Origin: an uncultured Acetobacteraceae bacterium | Lineage (GTDB): Bacteria > Pseudomonadota > Alphaproteobacteria > Acetobacterales > Acetobacteraceae | Assembly: GCA_903839965.1 (NCBI GenBank) | Contig: CAIMEK010000523.1 | Coordinates: 1-33,514, forward strand | Length of the DNA: 33,514 nt | Direction: 5' to 3' | Shown here: in pieces, positions 27,667-33,514 of the stretch | Layout of the letters: every line of letters starts with the position of its first letter | Numbering within the stretch: the stretch's first letter is position 1 | The notes under the pieces: generated by a model | The model's database searches: none | The model's input: only the letters and a program-made list of their open reading frames with translations | Told to the model about the DNA's origin: nothing | Translations under genes and position numbers: made by a program

Positions 27667-27929
27667 GACGCATCCTCCTCCAGGATCTGATCGCGCAGAT
27701 AGCGGCGCGAGCGCTGGTAGTTGGTGACATTCCCCTCGTCGTCCACGCTCACATCGAAGCAGGCGAGCATGTCGGTCGAGGGCGGAATGCGCTTGAGTTC
27801 GATCATGTTGACCACCAACTGCCAGCCGCTATCGACCTTGGTCAGGCTGGAAACGTTGTCACCGACCAGCCCGGTCATGTCCCCCAACTGCGCCATCGCG
27901 CTGCGCACCACTTCCTGTATCGACGCCAT
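27663..27929 (-). CDS. gvpO: GvpO-family gas vesicle protein
   Basis: The 88-residue protein has the GvpO pattern: GWQLVVNMIELKRIPPSTDMLACFDVSVDDEGNVTNYQRSRRYLRD, with the RIP motif, acidic turn and Y-x-R-x-x-RY end. GvpO is an accessory protein of uncertain biochemical role in haloarchaeal and bacterial clusters. A GGAGA site precedes ATG 27929. Confidence 0.88.
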   Translation of the reverse strand: MASIQEVVRSAMAQLGDMTGLVGDNVSSLTKVDSGWQLVVNMIELKRIPPSTDMLACFDVSVDDEGNVTNYQRSRRYLRDQILEEDAS

Positions 27930-27958
27930 TGCGATTCTCCACCCTGCAAAACTGTTGG

Positions 27959-28210
27959 TCAGCCCAGTCCACGGGCCCGGTCGCGAGCGATCTTCAACCG
28001 CTCCAACAGGACCTGCTCCTCGGCTTCGAAGGCCTCCTCGTCGATCTCACCTCCCTCGAAGCGCTGTTCGAGCTCCATCAGCGCCACGCGCAGGCCGTCC
28101 TCGTCGTAGAGCGTGCGCTCCGCCTGCTCGTTCAGCACCTGCGCCAGCCACAGCAGCCCCTTGAGCGGTCCGATCACCGGGCCCAGCAGGACGTTGGCAA
28201 GCAATCCCAT
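27959..28210 (-). CDS. gvpG: GvpG, gas vesicle accessory protein
   Basis: The 83-residue protein opens MGLLANVLLGPVIGPLKGLLWLAQVLNEQAE and continues as acidic helix (LMELEQRFEGGEIDEEAFEAEEQVLLERL), the standard GvpG profile. GvpG is part of the accessory set that interacts with GvpF/L. It begins 5 bp after the upstream gvpF/L stop. Confidence 0.95.
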   Translation of the reverse strand: MGLLANVLLGPVIGPLKGLLWLAQVLNEQAERTLYDEDGLRVALMELEQRFEGGEIDEEAFEAEEQVLLERLKIARDRARGLG

Positions 28211-28215
28211 GGCGG

Positions 28216-28983
28216 TCAGCCCCAGTTGACGACGATGTTGACGAAATTATAAGGCGGCACCGGGCCGACATATTTGAACCGGAAGCGCTCCCCCAGCTCG
28301 GCGTCCATCGCGCGGATGGCGGCGTCGAGTGCTGGCTCAACCGGTTGCTCGACCAGATAGGCGGCATTGATCACCATCTGCTCGCCGATGGTCTTGTTCA
28401 GCCTACTCTTATGGATGAAGCCGCGCAGGCGATCGTGGATCATCTGCTCGTCGGAGGTGCGCTTGCGCTCCATCGCCTGCGCGATCAGCTCGCCCAGCCG
28501 GACCCGATCGAAATGGGTCCGCTCGGCCGAGCGTCCGACCAGGCTGTCGCGCAGGGTGCGGATGGCGGTGTTCTCGGCGATGATCTCGGGGAAGATCACC
28601 CCGTCATGCCACGACGCCTTCAGCCCGAGCTCCACCCGTCCGCGCATCTGTTCCAGCAGCAGCGTCAGCTCGTCGTAGCGCCCGCGCAGCACCTTGGTGG
28701 CGATGGTGTGCACGTCGGGGGCGATTGTGCCGAAGCGCACCGGCAGCAGCACGAAGCGCTGCATCACCTCCTCGAGCACCAGGGTATGCGCCATCATGTT
28801 GCGCCTGGTGTTGTCGTATTCGATCATCGGGGAATCGCTGACCACCGCGCTCACCTGGCCCTCGGTGATGGTGTGCACCAGATCGCCGCGACCGCCGATC
28901 CCCTTGGTCTCGAAGCTAGCCGGGGCGGCGGCGTTGATGATGGCGTAGAGATACTTGCCCTGGGTCTGCTCGGTCACGCTCAT
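28216..28983 (-). CDS. gvpL: GvpF/GvpL family protein (copy 1)
   Basis: The 255-residue protein is the best-conserved of the four GvpF/L copies. It has GKYLYAIIN at the start, FVLLPVRFGTIAPD near residue 80, MVINAAYLV near 200 and the end motif YVGPVPPYNFVNIVV. It sits directly before gvpG, the usual gvpF/gvpL position; choosing between the two symbols needs a tree. ATG 28983 overlaps the HExxH gene stop (ATGA). Confidence 0.94.
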   Translation of the reverse strand: MSVTEQTQGKYLYAIINAAAPASFETKGIGGRGDLVHTITEGQVSAVVSDSPMIEYDNTRRNMMAHTLVLEEVMQRFVLLPVRFGTIAPDVHTIATKVLRGRYDELTLLLEQMRGRVELGLKASWHDGVIFPEIIAENTAIRTLRDSLVGRSAERTHFDRVRLGELIAQAMERKRTSDEQMIHDRLRGFIHKSRLNKTIGEQMVINAAYLVEQPVEPALDAAIRAMDAELGERFRFKYVGPVPPYNFVNIVVNWG

Positions 28984-29999
28984 GACACGCCCCCGGCGCG
29001 CAGCGCGGTTTCCGTCTCGGCGCGGCGCAGCGTCACCGCATTCCCGCCCTCGCCGAGGCCAGCGGATAGCAAGGCCAGCACCTCGTCGCACCATGGCAGC
29101 AGCTGCTCGCTGGCCCAATCCGGGCGGGGGAGCAGATACAAATCGTTGAGGGCAAAGAACATCTCCCCGACCACCTTGTCCAATGACGGCAGGATCCGCC
29201 GGCGCAGGATGTCCTCGATTTCCCCCCCCTGCGCGGCGTGGTCGGTGCGGGTGAACGGCGCCAGTTCGAGGGCAAAGGCCAGCGTGGTCTGGGCATCGGC
29301 GAGGCGTAGCAGCAGGCTCTCCATCGCGGCACTCATGGTTCCCGCCGCCATCGCCGCACCCAGCCGGCGGCGCAGTTCCGGGCGCTGGGCGAGGTTGGCC
29401 GCCGCCCGCTCGACGGTGACCCGATCGAGATGCGTCATCGCCGCATCGAAGCCATTGGCGATGCAGGTATCGTTGGCGAACAACTCGCTGAGGGCACCGA
29501 TCGACAAGGTCTCGCCCAATCGGGCCAGCAGCGGCGCCACCTCGGCCGGCGCCTCGGCGACGATCTTCAGACCGCGCGCGGCGCCGGAGGCGGCGCATTC
29601 GGCCACCGGATGGGCGTGTTCGTGGGCCAGCAGCCCCTCCACCGCCAGCGCATCGCCCCAGTAGCCCTCGGCCAGCATCACTTGGCGGTTGACGAAGACG
29701 AAGCATTCCCGCTGGTGGCGCAGATCATAGAGGTTGACCATCGGCCGCTGCGGCAATTGCAGCGCCTCCGGCTCGCCCAGGCCGTGGAGCTGACGCAACC
29801 GCCCGACCAGCGGGGCGAGGTTCTCTAGCACGAACAGCGTGACTGCCTCGTGCGGCCAGAGGTCGCGCGCGACGTAGCCGCTGATCACCAGCCGCTCCGC
29901 CTCGACCACGGTTTCGATATCCCCGACGCAATCCGAAATCACCCGCACAAGCGTGGCGCCGACGGGAAACTCCCTGAACGCCTTGCCCGTGCCGTGCAT
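28980..29999 (-). CDS. Zincin-like HExxH protein of unknown function
   Basis: The 339-residue protein contains HEHAH (residues 126-130), which fits the HExxH zinc-protease motif. It follows a VNRQVMLAEGYWGDALAVEGLLA helix that would be the active-site helix; Glu172 is a possible third ligand. No signal peptide is visible, so it is probably cytoplasmic. The family is not recognised. Its ATG lies 4 bp after the gvpH stop and its TGA overlaps gvpF/L. It could trim a vesicle protein or be an inactive zincin fold. An 8-G run lies in the coding strand near codon 258. Confidence 0.85.
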   Translation of the reverse strand: MHGTGKAFREFPVGATLVRVISDCVGDIETVVEAERLVISGYVARDLWPHEAVTLFVLENLAPLVGRLRQLHGLGEPEALQLPQRPMVNLYDLRHQRECFVFVNRQVMLAEGYWGDALAVEGLLAHEHAHPVAECAASGAARGLKIVAEAPAEVAPLLARLGETLSIGALSELFANDTCIANGFDAAMTHLDRVTVERAAANLAQRPELRRRLGAAMAAGTMSAAMESLLLRLADAQTTLAFALELAPFTRTDHAAQGGEIEDILRRRILPSLDKVVGEMFFALNDLYLLPRPDWASEQLLPWCDEVLALLSAGLGEGGNAVTLRRAETETALRAGGVS

Positions 30000-30003
30000 C
30001 GGA

Positions 30004-30528
30004 TCAGGCCTTTCTGAGCTGGACCTGGAGAATGCCGTTGCGGAAGCTGCGCCGTAGCGAGGAAGCGTCCACCGGGACCGGCAGCGCGACCTCCTTGGCG
30101 TAGCGCCGCGTTCCGGTGGTCTCCAGCGACAGGACGGAGGCCGCGGCCGTCAGGGTCAGTTCCTCCTCCGCCACCCCGGGCAGTTCGGCGGTGACGACGA
30201 TCTCCTCGCCTTCGTCGAAGACATCCACCAGCGGCTCGCGCACATCGCTCACCACCGGGCCCTTCGGCGAGGGTCGGACATTGCCGAAGCGCCTGACCTC
30301 CGGCGCCCCGCCGAGGCCGGTGCGGATGGAGAAACCATACACCCCCTGCGCCTGGTCCCTCAGTCCCTTGACCTTGAACGCACCCTGGCGTTCAACTTGG
30401 TGTTCGCCCTGCTCGACCATGTTGCCCAGCAGCTCGACGAAACTGCCCAGGCCTCGGAAAACCGCACCAATCCCGGCCAGCGGTTCCGCCTCGTCGTCGT
30501 GAACGGGTTCCTTGGGCTTCTTCGTCAT
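30004..30528 (-). CDS. gvpH: GvpH, Hsp20-like gas vesicle protein
   Basis: The 174-residue protein has a poorly conserved N-terminal part (1-95) and an alpha-crystallin/Hsp20 domain (about 95-174). The domain shows VVTAELPGVAEEELTL and the closing FRNGILQVQL strand (G-x-L motif). GvpH proteins are small heat-shock-like chaperones that in haloarchaea bind Gvp proteins and limit aggregation. It follows gvpV and is coupled to the HExxH gene. Confidence 0.9.
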   Translation of the reverse strand: MTKKPKEPVHDDEAEPLAGIGAVFRGLGSFVELLGNMVEQGEHQVERQGAFKVKGLRDQAQGVYGFSIRTGLGGAPEVRRFGNVRPSPKGPVVSDVREPLVDVFDEGEEIVVTAELPGVAEEELTLTAAASVLSLETTGTRRYAKEVALPVPVDASSLRRSFRNGILQVQLRKA

Positions 30529-30540
30529 CCTAGCCCCCTT

Positions 30541-30873
30541 TCAGTATTCGATCAGTGCTTCGGCCCGGCGCGCGGGTGGCCGAAAATTCGGCATGGCATC
30601 CGCATGCTTCCGAACGCGCGAGGCCGGCGTCGCCGGCTTGCCCAGCAGCGCGCGCTTGAGCGCGGCGAGTTCCGTCTCGAGTGCTGCCAGCTTGCGCTCG
30701 GCGGCGTCCTTGCGGGCGACCCAGGCGCCCAGTTCGCGCAGCAGCCGAGCCCGCTCATTCTCCAGCCTGGCGAAGCGGCTGACCGCCTGCGTCCGGTTGG
30801 CCGGAGCCGAGCGGTCGGAAAGCGTGCGCAGCGTCGTCACATCGCGCAGGCTGCGCCGCCGATCCTCCTTCAT
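30541..30873 (-). CDS. GvpV-like small coiled-coil protein
   Basis: The 110-residue protein begins MKEDRRRSLRDVTTLRTLSD, followed by a long helix (about 38-78: FARLENERARLLRELGAW and on) likely to form a coiled coil. Its place right after gvpN, with an ATGA overlap, matches gvpV in the Serratia cluster; similarity is judged by position and composition, so the name is tentative. Confidence 0.75.
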   Translation of the reverse strand: MKEDRRRSLRDVTTLRTLSDRSAPANRTQAVSRFARLENERARLLRELGAWVARKDAAERKLAALETELAALKRALLGKPATPASRVRKHADAMPNFRPPARRAEALIEY

Positions 30874-31874
30874 GACCTCGCCTCCTCACCGAACGCCACC
30901 ACCGCCAGCTGGGGGGCGTGGACACGCGACGGCGGCGGGCAATGGCGCGCGATCAGAGCGAGCAACACCCCGCGCCTGCGATCGAACTCGGCGGGGACGA
31001 TGCGCTCGCCGGCGGCCGCGCGCGACCCGAGGACGTCGATGCAGAGCTGAACAAAATCCTCGTCCTCGACACTCAGCATCATGGCGCCGCGCGCGGCCAC
31101 GCGGGCGATCATCAGGCTGGCGCGCATGGTCGGCGTCTGCCCGTATTCGCCGCTCTCGCGGAACTCCCGCACCAGATCGACGATCCTTGAAGCGGGCAGA
31201 GGCGCCATCCCGGTCCGTGCGGCGGTGATAAGAATCTCCATCTCGCGGTCCGGATGGCCGATATCGATGGTGGCCAACCGGTCCGATAGGGCGTCCTGGC
31301 TGGAATGCACGCCGGCATATTCCAGGGGATTGCTGGTCAGGATGGCCCGGAAGTTCGGATGCACCCGGATATAGGACTCATCGTGGCTCTGGGCCGGAAG
31401 CACCAGCATCTTCTCCTCGAACACGCTGAGCAGCACGTTGTGGGTTTCGGGGCGCGAACGGGTGAACTCGTCATAGACCAGCGTGTAGCCCTCACGGCAG
31501 GCGGTGGTCAGGCGATGGTCGGACCAACGCTGGTTGGAGGTTTCCTCGAACTTGGTGACGTTGTGGATGAAGCGGTCAACGACCTTGCGGTAGTGGTAGC
31601 CATGCTGGGTGCCGACCAGATCCGAGGTTCCCATCTCGTTGTCGCCGGTGATCACGATCGTCGGACGGCCGAGCTGGGCCGCGACATGCAGCGCCAGCGT
31701 CGTCTTGCCGGTGCCGGCGGGTCCACGAAGATGCAGCGGAAAGCCCGCGTCGAGGAAGCCGAGCGCCCGGCGCGTCAAAGCCTTAACGGCGTCGGTCTCG
31801 ACGAAATCGGCCCGAGGACGGGGCGTCAGCAGGGTCTGGACCGACCCGATCGGGGAAGCTGCTTCAATGGACAT
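30870..31874 (-). CDS. gvpN: GvpN, MoxR-like AAA ATPase
   Basis: The 334-residue ATPase has Walker A GPAGTGKTT (about residues 48-56), an ITGDNEMGTSDLVG segment typical of GvpN, and Walker B TLVYDEFTR. The SNPLEYAGVH sensor-1 loop follows. GvpN is needed for vesicles to reach full size. ATG 31874 follows AAGGAG; long upstream extensions lack support. A 186-bp gap with a large inverted repeat separates it from the gvpC-like gene. Confidence 0.96.
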   Translation of the reverse strand: MSIEAASPIGSVQTLLTPRPRADFVETDAVKALTRRALGFLDAGFPLHLRGPAGTGKTTLALHVAAQLGRPTIVITGDNEMGTSDLVGTQHGYHYRKVVDRFIHNVTKFEETSNQRWSDHRLTTACREGYTLVYDEFTRSRPETHNVLLSVFEEKMLVLPAQSHDESYIRVHPNFRAILTSNPLEYAGVHSSQDALSDRLATIDIGHPDREMEILITAARTGMAPLPASRIVDLVREFRESGEYGQTPTMRASLMIARVAARGAMMLSVEDEDFVQLCIDVLGSRAAAGERIVPAEFDRRRGVLLALIARHCPPPSRVHAPQLAVVAFGEEARS

Positions 31875-31956
31875 GGCGATCTCCTTTACCACGACGAAAT
31901 CGTACCGGCCGGCGACGCTATTGTCGTTGCGCCCAGCGTCCGTAAAGCAAACCGAG

Positions 31957-32029
31957 TTGTGAACGAACGCCCATTGAAAACATCGGAAGATTTTCCACGG
32001 TTTCAGTGAAAATGGGCATTCATTCACAA
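31957..32029 (-). promoter_or_regulatory. Long imperfect inverted repeat upstream of gvpN
   Basis: Two 19-base arms (31957-31975 and 32011-32029) match at 17 of 19 positions when one is reversed, with a 35-base AT-richer spacer. In the transcript it would form a strong stem between the gvpC-like gene and gvpN. There is no T-run after it, so it is more likely a processing or binding site than a terminator. Confidence 0.5.
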
Positions 32030-32060
32030 ACGCTCCTCGGAGGCCAGGCGTTGATTGCGG

Positions 32061-32816
32061 CTACGCCGGACCCTTGTGACCGGAGATCACCGATGCCGCA
32101 GCTTCGCGCTTCGCCTTCGCCTCCGCCTCGCGCTTTGCCGTCGCCTCGGCTTCGCGCTTTGCCGTCGCCTCGGCTTCGCGCTTCGCCATCGCCTCGGCCT
32201 CGCGCTTCGCCGTTGCCTCGACCTCGCGCTTCACCATCGCCTCGGCCTCGCGCGTCGCCGTCGCCTCGGCCTGGGCACTCTCCCGCCGCACCGACGCCGC
32301 ACCGACGCTCCCAGCCGCGTGCGAGTGCCAGATCTCCGCTGCGGCGCACCGATCCTTGGTCAAAGAGGCAAGGAAGGCGCGATGGTGCTTTCCTATGGCA
32401 GCAACATCGTTGCGCAGGGCTGTCTGGTACACCAGACGTTCCCGGCGGTTCTTCACCGCCGATGTTCTCCGGGTGACCGATTCCAGGCTCAGCCATTTGC
32501 GCGTCAGCACCCGCCGCCGCTTCGCGCCATCGGCAAGCGTCCGCTTCAACTCCGCAGTCTGTGCGACCCGCTGACGGCGAACATCGCCGATCATTTTATT
32601 CGCCGCGCCAAGCACTATCGCCGTGGCCAGGCGGGTGCTGCGCAACGCCTCGGAACGCAGCGCCAGTTGCGCCGCCGCCGTCCGGTGTCTGCTCGCGCGG
32701 GCATCAGCCAAGTGCCGCCCGGTATCGTCGCGGATGCAATCCAACGCCTGGCGCCGCGCGGAACCCGCCGACGCTAGCGAATGAACGACCGTGCTCATCT
32801 CGCTGCTCAATGACAT
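32061..32816 (-). CDS. GvpC-like protein with 8-residue C-terminal repeats
   Basis: The 251-residue basic, helical protein lies between gvpA and gvpN, the position of gvpC. Residues 1-175 are Arg/Ala-rich helices with loosely repeating spacing. Residues about 179-239 consist of roughly seven copies of an octapeptide close to KREAEATA, then a short tail. Cyanobacterial GvpC wraps the GvpA ribs with 33-residue repeats, so an 8-residue period is unusual. ATG 32816 follows AGGAGG. Assignment as GvpC rests on position and helical composition. Confidence 0.72.
   Translation of the reverse strand: MSLSSEMSTVVHSLASAGSARRQALDCIRDDTGRHLADARASRHRTAAAQLALRSEALRSTRLATAIVLGAANKMIGDVRRQRVAQTAELKRTLADGAKRRRVLTRKWLSLESVTRRTSAVKNRRERLVYQTALRNDVAAIGKHHRAFLASLTKDRCAAAEIWHSHAAGSVGAASVRRESAQAEATATREAEAMVKREVEATAKREAEAMAKREAEATAKREAEATAKREAEAKAKREAAASVISGHKGPA
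32101..32280 (-). repeat. 24-bp tandem repeats in the gvpC-like gene
   Basis: Six full 24-base units run from 32119 to 32262 with partial units on both sides. Units differ at only a few, mainly third-codon or Ala/Glu-changing positions. They encode the octapeptide repeats. Near-identity makes copy number likely to vary by slippage. Confidence 0.9.
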
Positions 32817-32875
32817 TAACCGATCCTCCTTGTCCGCATGCTGTCCAGGCGCCCGACCCGGGGCGCGGGAGACGT

Positions 32876-32919
32876 CCGGTGAAAGCACGACGCCAGTGCG
32901 GCGAACGCCCTTTCACCGG
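32876..32919 (-). promoter_or_regulatory. Stem-loop just downstream of gvpA
   Basis: A perfect 10-base inverted repeat (32876-32885 with 32910-32919, CCGGTGAAAG against CTTTCACCGG) encloses a 24-base loop. The loop holds a smaller GGCG-TT-CGCC hairpin. It begins 22 bases after the gvpA stop. A structure here may stabilise gvpA mRNA or attenuate read-through into the gvpC-like gene. No T-run follows. Confidence 0.6.
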
Positions 32920-32941
32920 TTCTTGCTCCACCCGGTATGGG

Positions 32942-33154
32942 TCAGGCGGTTTGCGGGCCGGCGGTAAGACCGACGGCTTCGGCGTATTTCAGGTAGGTAT
33001 CGACGCCGGCGATGACCACGCGGGCCTCGATGGCCAGCAGCTCGATGCCGACCAGGGAAACGCGAACCCAGGCGTCGACCACCACGCCCTTGTCCAGGAT
33101 GCGGTCGATGACCTCGGCCAGACTGCTGGACGCATTCACTTTTTCGACAGCCAT
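32942..33154 (-). CDS. gvpA: GvpA, major gas vesicle shell protein
   Basis: The 70-residue protein is a canonical GvpA. It has a short N-terminus, LAEVIDRILDKGVVVDAWVRVSLVGIELLAIEARVVIAGVDTYLKYAEAVGL covering helix 1, the two hydrophobic strands and helix 2, and a short tail. GvpA polymerises into the gas-permeable, water-excluding shell. GGAGG precedes ATG 33154. It is the first gene of the cluster, with a 360-base leader region to the window edge. Confidence 0.97.
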   Translation of the reverse strand: MAVEKVNASSSLAEVIDRILDKGVVVDAWVRVSLVGIELLAIEARVVIAGVDTYLKYAEAVGLTAGPQTA

Positions 33155-33347
33155 AGTTGATGTCCTCCAGATTGAGTGACCTGCTTGCCCAGAGATTCCA
33201 GGCGGGATGAATGGTGGTCGAAAGACTACTTGCCTGATAGGCAGGTCCTGCCCGCCGCGAGAGGCACCGATTCCGGGTCGGGTGCAGCGGACATGAGGGC
33301 CAGTACCGACGTATCCCCCTGCCACGGCGGGGATATCCCGCCATCGA

Positions 33348-33357
33348 GGGGGGGGGG
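33348..33357. repeat. Homopolymer of ten G in the gvpA leader
   Basis: Ten consecutive G (C on the gvpA strand) lie about 195 bases upstream of the gvpA start. Tracts of this length slip readily during replication and can change promoter spacing in phase-variable systems. Confidence 0.85.
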
Positions 33358-33401
33358 AACACTCATGCGGGTGGTATTTTCCGTATCCTCAGGCTTCCGA
33401 C

Positions 33402-33415
33402 GCTGCCGCGGCAGC
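33402..33415. promoter_or_regulatory. 14-bp perfect palindrome upstream of gvpA
   Basis: GCTGCCGCGGCAGC is a complete palindrome about 250 bases upstream of gvpA. It could be a regulator-binding site; there is no T-run on either side to support a terminator. Confidence 0.4.
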
Positions 33416-33460
33416 CTAAGGAGACATTGACTTTCCAATCAAAGCATGCTTGAATTTTTA

Positions 33461-33495
33461 GTCAATAGTCAATAGTCAATAGTCAATAGTCAATA
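33461..33495. repeat. Five tandem copies of the heptamer GTCAATA
   Basis: Five exact head-to-tail copies of a 7-base unit lie in AT-rich sequence that contrasts with the GC-rich window. On the gvpA strand each unit reads TATTGAC, so TTGACT (-35-like) recurs every 7 bases. It may be a short variable tandem repeat, an iteron-like site or a promoter-region spacer. The array is complete within the window, since AT-rich non-repeat sequence follows. Confidence 0.92.
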
Positions 33496-33514
33496 ATTAT
33501 ATAGTAATTAGCAT

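Larger units (their letters stand above)
33155..33514. other. Upstream region of gvpA to window end
   Basis: This gene-free stretch likely holds the gas vesicle promoter. It contains a near-palindrome centred on TGCCT-GAT-AGGCA (33231-33243), a 17-base dyad GGCGGG-GATAT-CCCGCC (33326-33342), a 10-G run (33348-33357), a 14-base palindrome GCTGCCGCGGCAGC (33402-33415) and an AT-rich end. A TATAAT on the minus strand (33501-33496) could be a -10 box, but its -35 would lie outside the window. No clear sigma-54 site was found. Confidence 0.6.

Noticed and set aside
32101..32280. Repeat array considered as CRISPR
   Set aside because: Units are head-to-tail without spacers and encode in-frame octapeptides.
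33155..33460. Sigma-54 promoter upstream of gvpA
   Set aside because: Several GG...GC pairs were inspected but none had the required 10-base spacing.
33461..33495. Heptamer array considered as CRISPR or replication iterons
   Set aside because: Units are far too short for CRISPR, and no replication initiator gene is in the window to support iterons.

Overview
The window is GC-rich DNA with many 1-4 bp ATGA, GTGA and TGATG gene overlaps. The gene families suggest an alphaproteobacterium, but the sequence alone does not give a genus. No rRNA, tRNA, integrase, replication gene or CRISPR array was seen.

Bases 64-4779 and 8651-20697 (+ strand) carry the conserved core of a Tn4371-like integrative conjugative element or a related plasmid. 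The order is parA, a small RHH-like partner, a DUF2840 protein, traF (pilin maturation peptidase), a lytic transglycosylase and a DUF3363 relaxase. After a cargo block come traG (coupling protein), a CopG/RHH-like protein, trbB-C-D-E-J, a TrbK-like protein, trbL-F-G-I and a DUF2274 protein. A LysR-type regulator (20633-21553, -) faces this operon and overlaps its last gene.

Bases 5031-8396 (- strand) are cargo lodged between relaxase and traG. The block holds a left-handed-beta-helix protein, a LysR gene broken by an in-frame TGA, a PLP-dependent cysteate sulfo-lyase/D-cysteine desulfhydrase-family enzyme and a TauE/SafE exporter. The layout matches the cuyR-cuyA-cuyZ module for desulfonating L-cysteate and exporting sulfite.

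Bases 21958-33154 (- strand) are a 17-gene gas vesicle cluster. In transcription order: gvpA, a gvpC-like repeat gene, gvpN, gvpV-like, gvpH (Hsp20), a HExxH protein of unknown function, gvpF/L, gvpG, gvpO, a four-cysteine small protein, gvpJ, a two-domain CDC48-type AAA ATPase, a GvpF/L protein fused to a J-domain, another gvpF, a third GvpA-family gene, a fourth GvpF/L and gvpK. The cluster is unusually rich in chaperone and unfoldase functions: Hsp20, a J-domain with an intact HPD motif, CDC48 and the MoxR-like GvpN. Stem-loops lie after gvpA and before gvpN. The gvpA leader holds a 10-G tract and several dyads, and the window ends in an AT-rich heptamer repeat.

The most notable items are the J-domain-fused GvpF/L, the CDC48 and HExxH proteins and the four-cysteine protein inside the gas vesicle operon, the 8-residue-repeat GvpC-like protein, and the position of the whole cluster next to a conjugation module.
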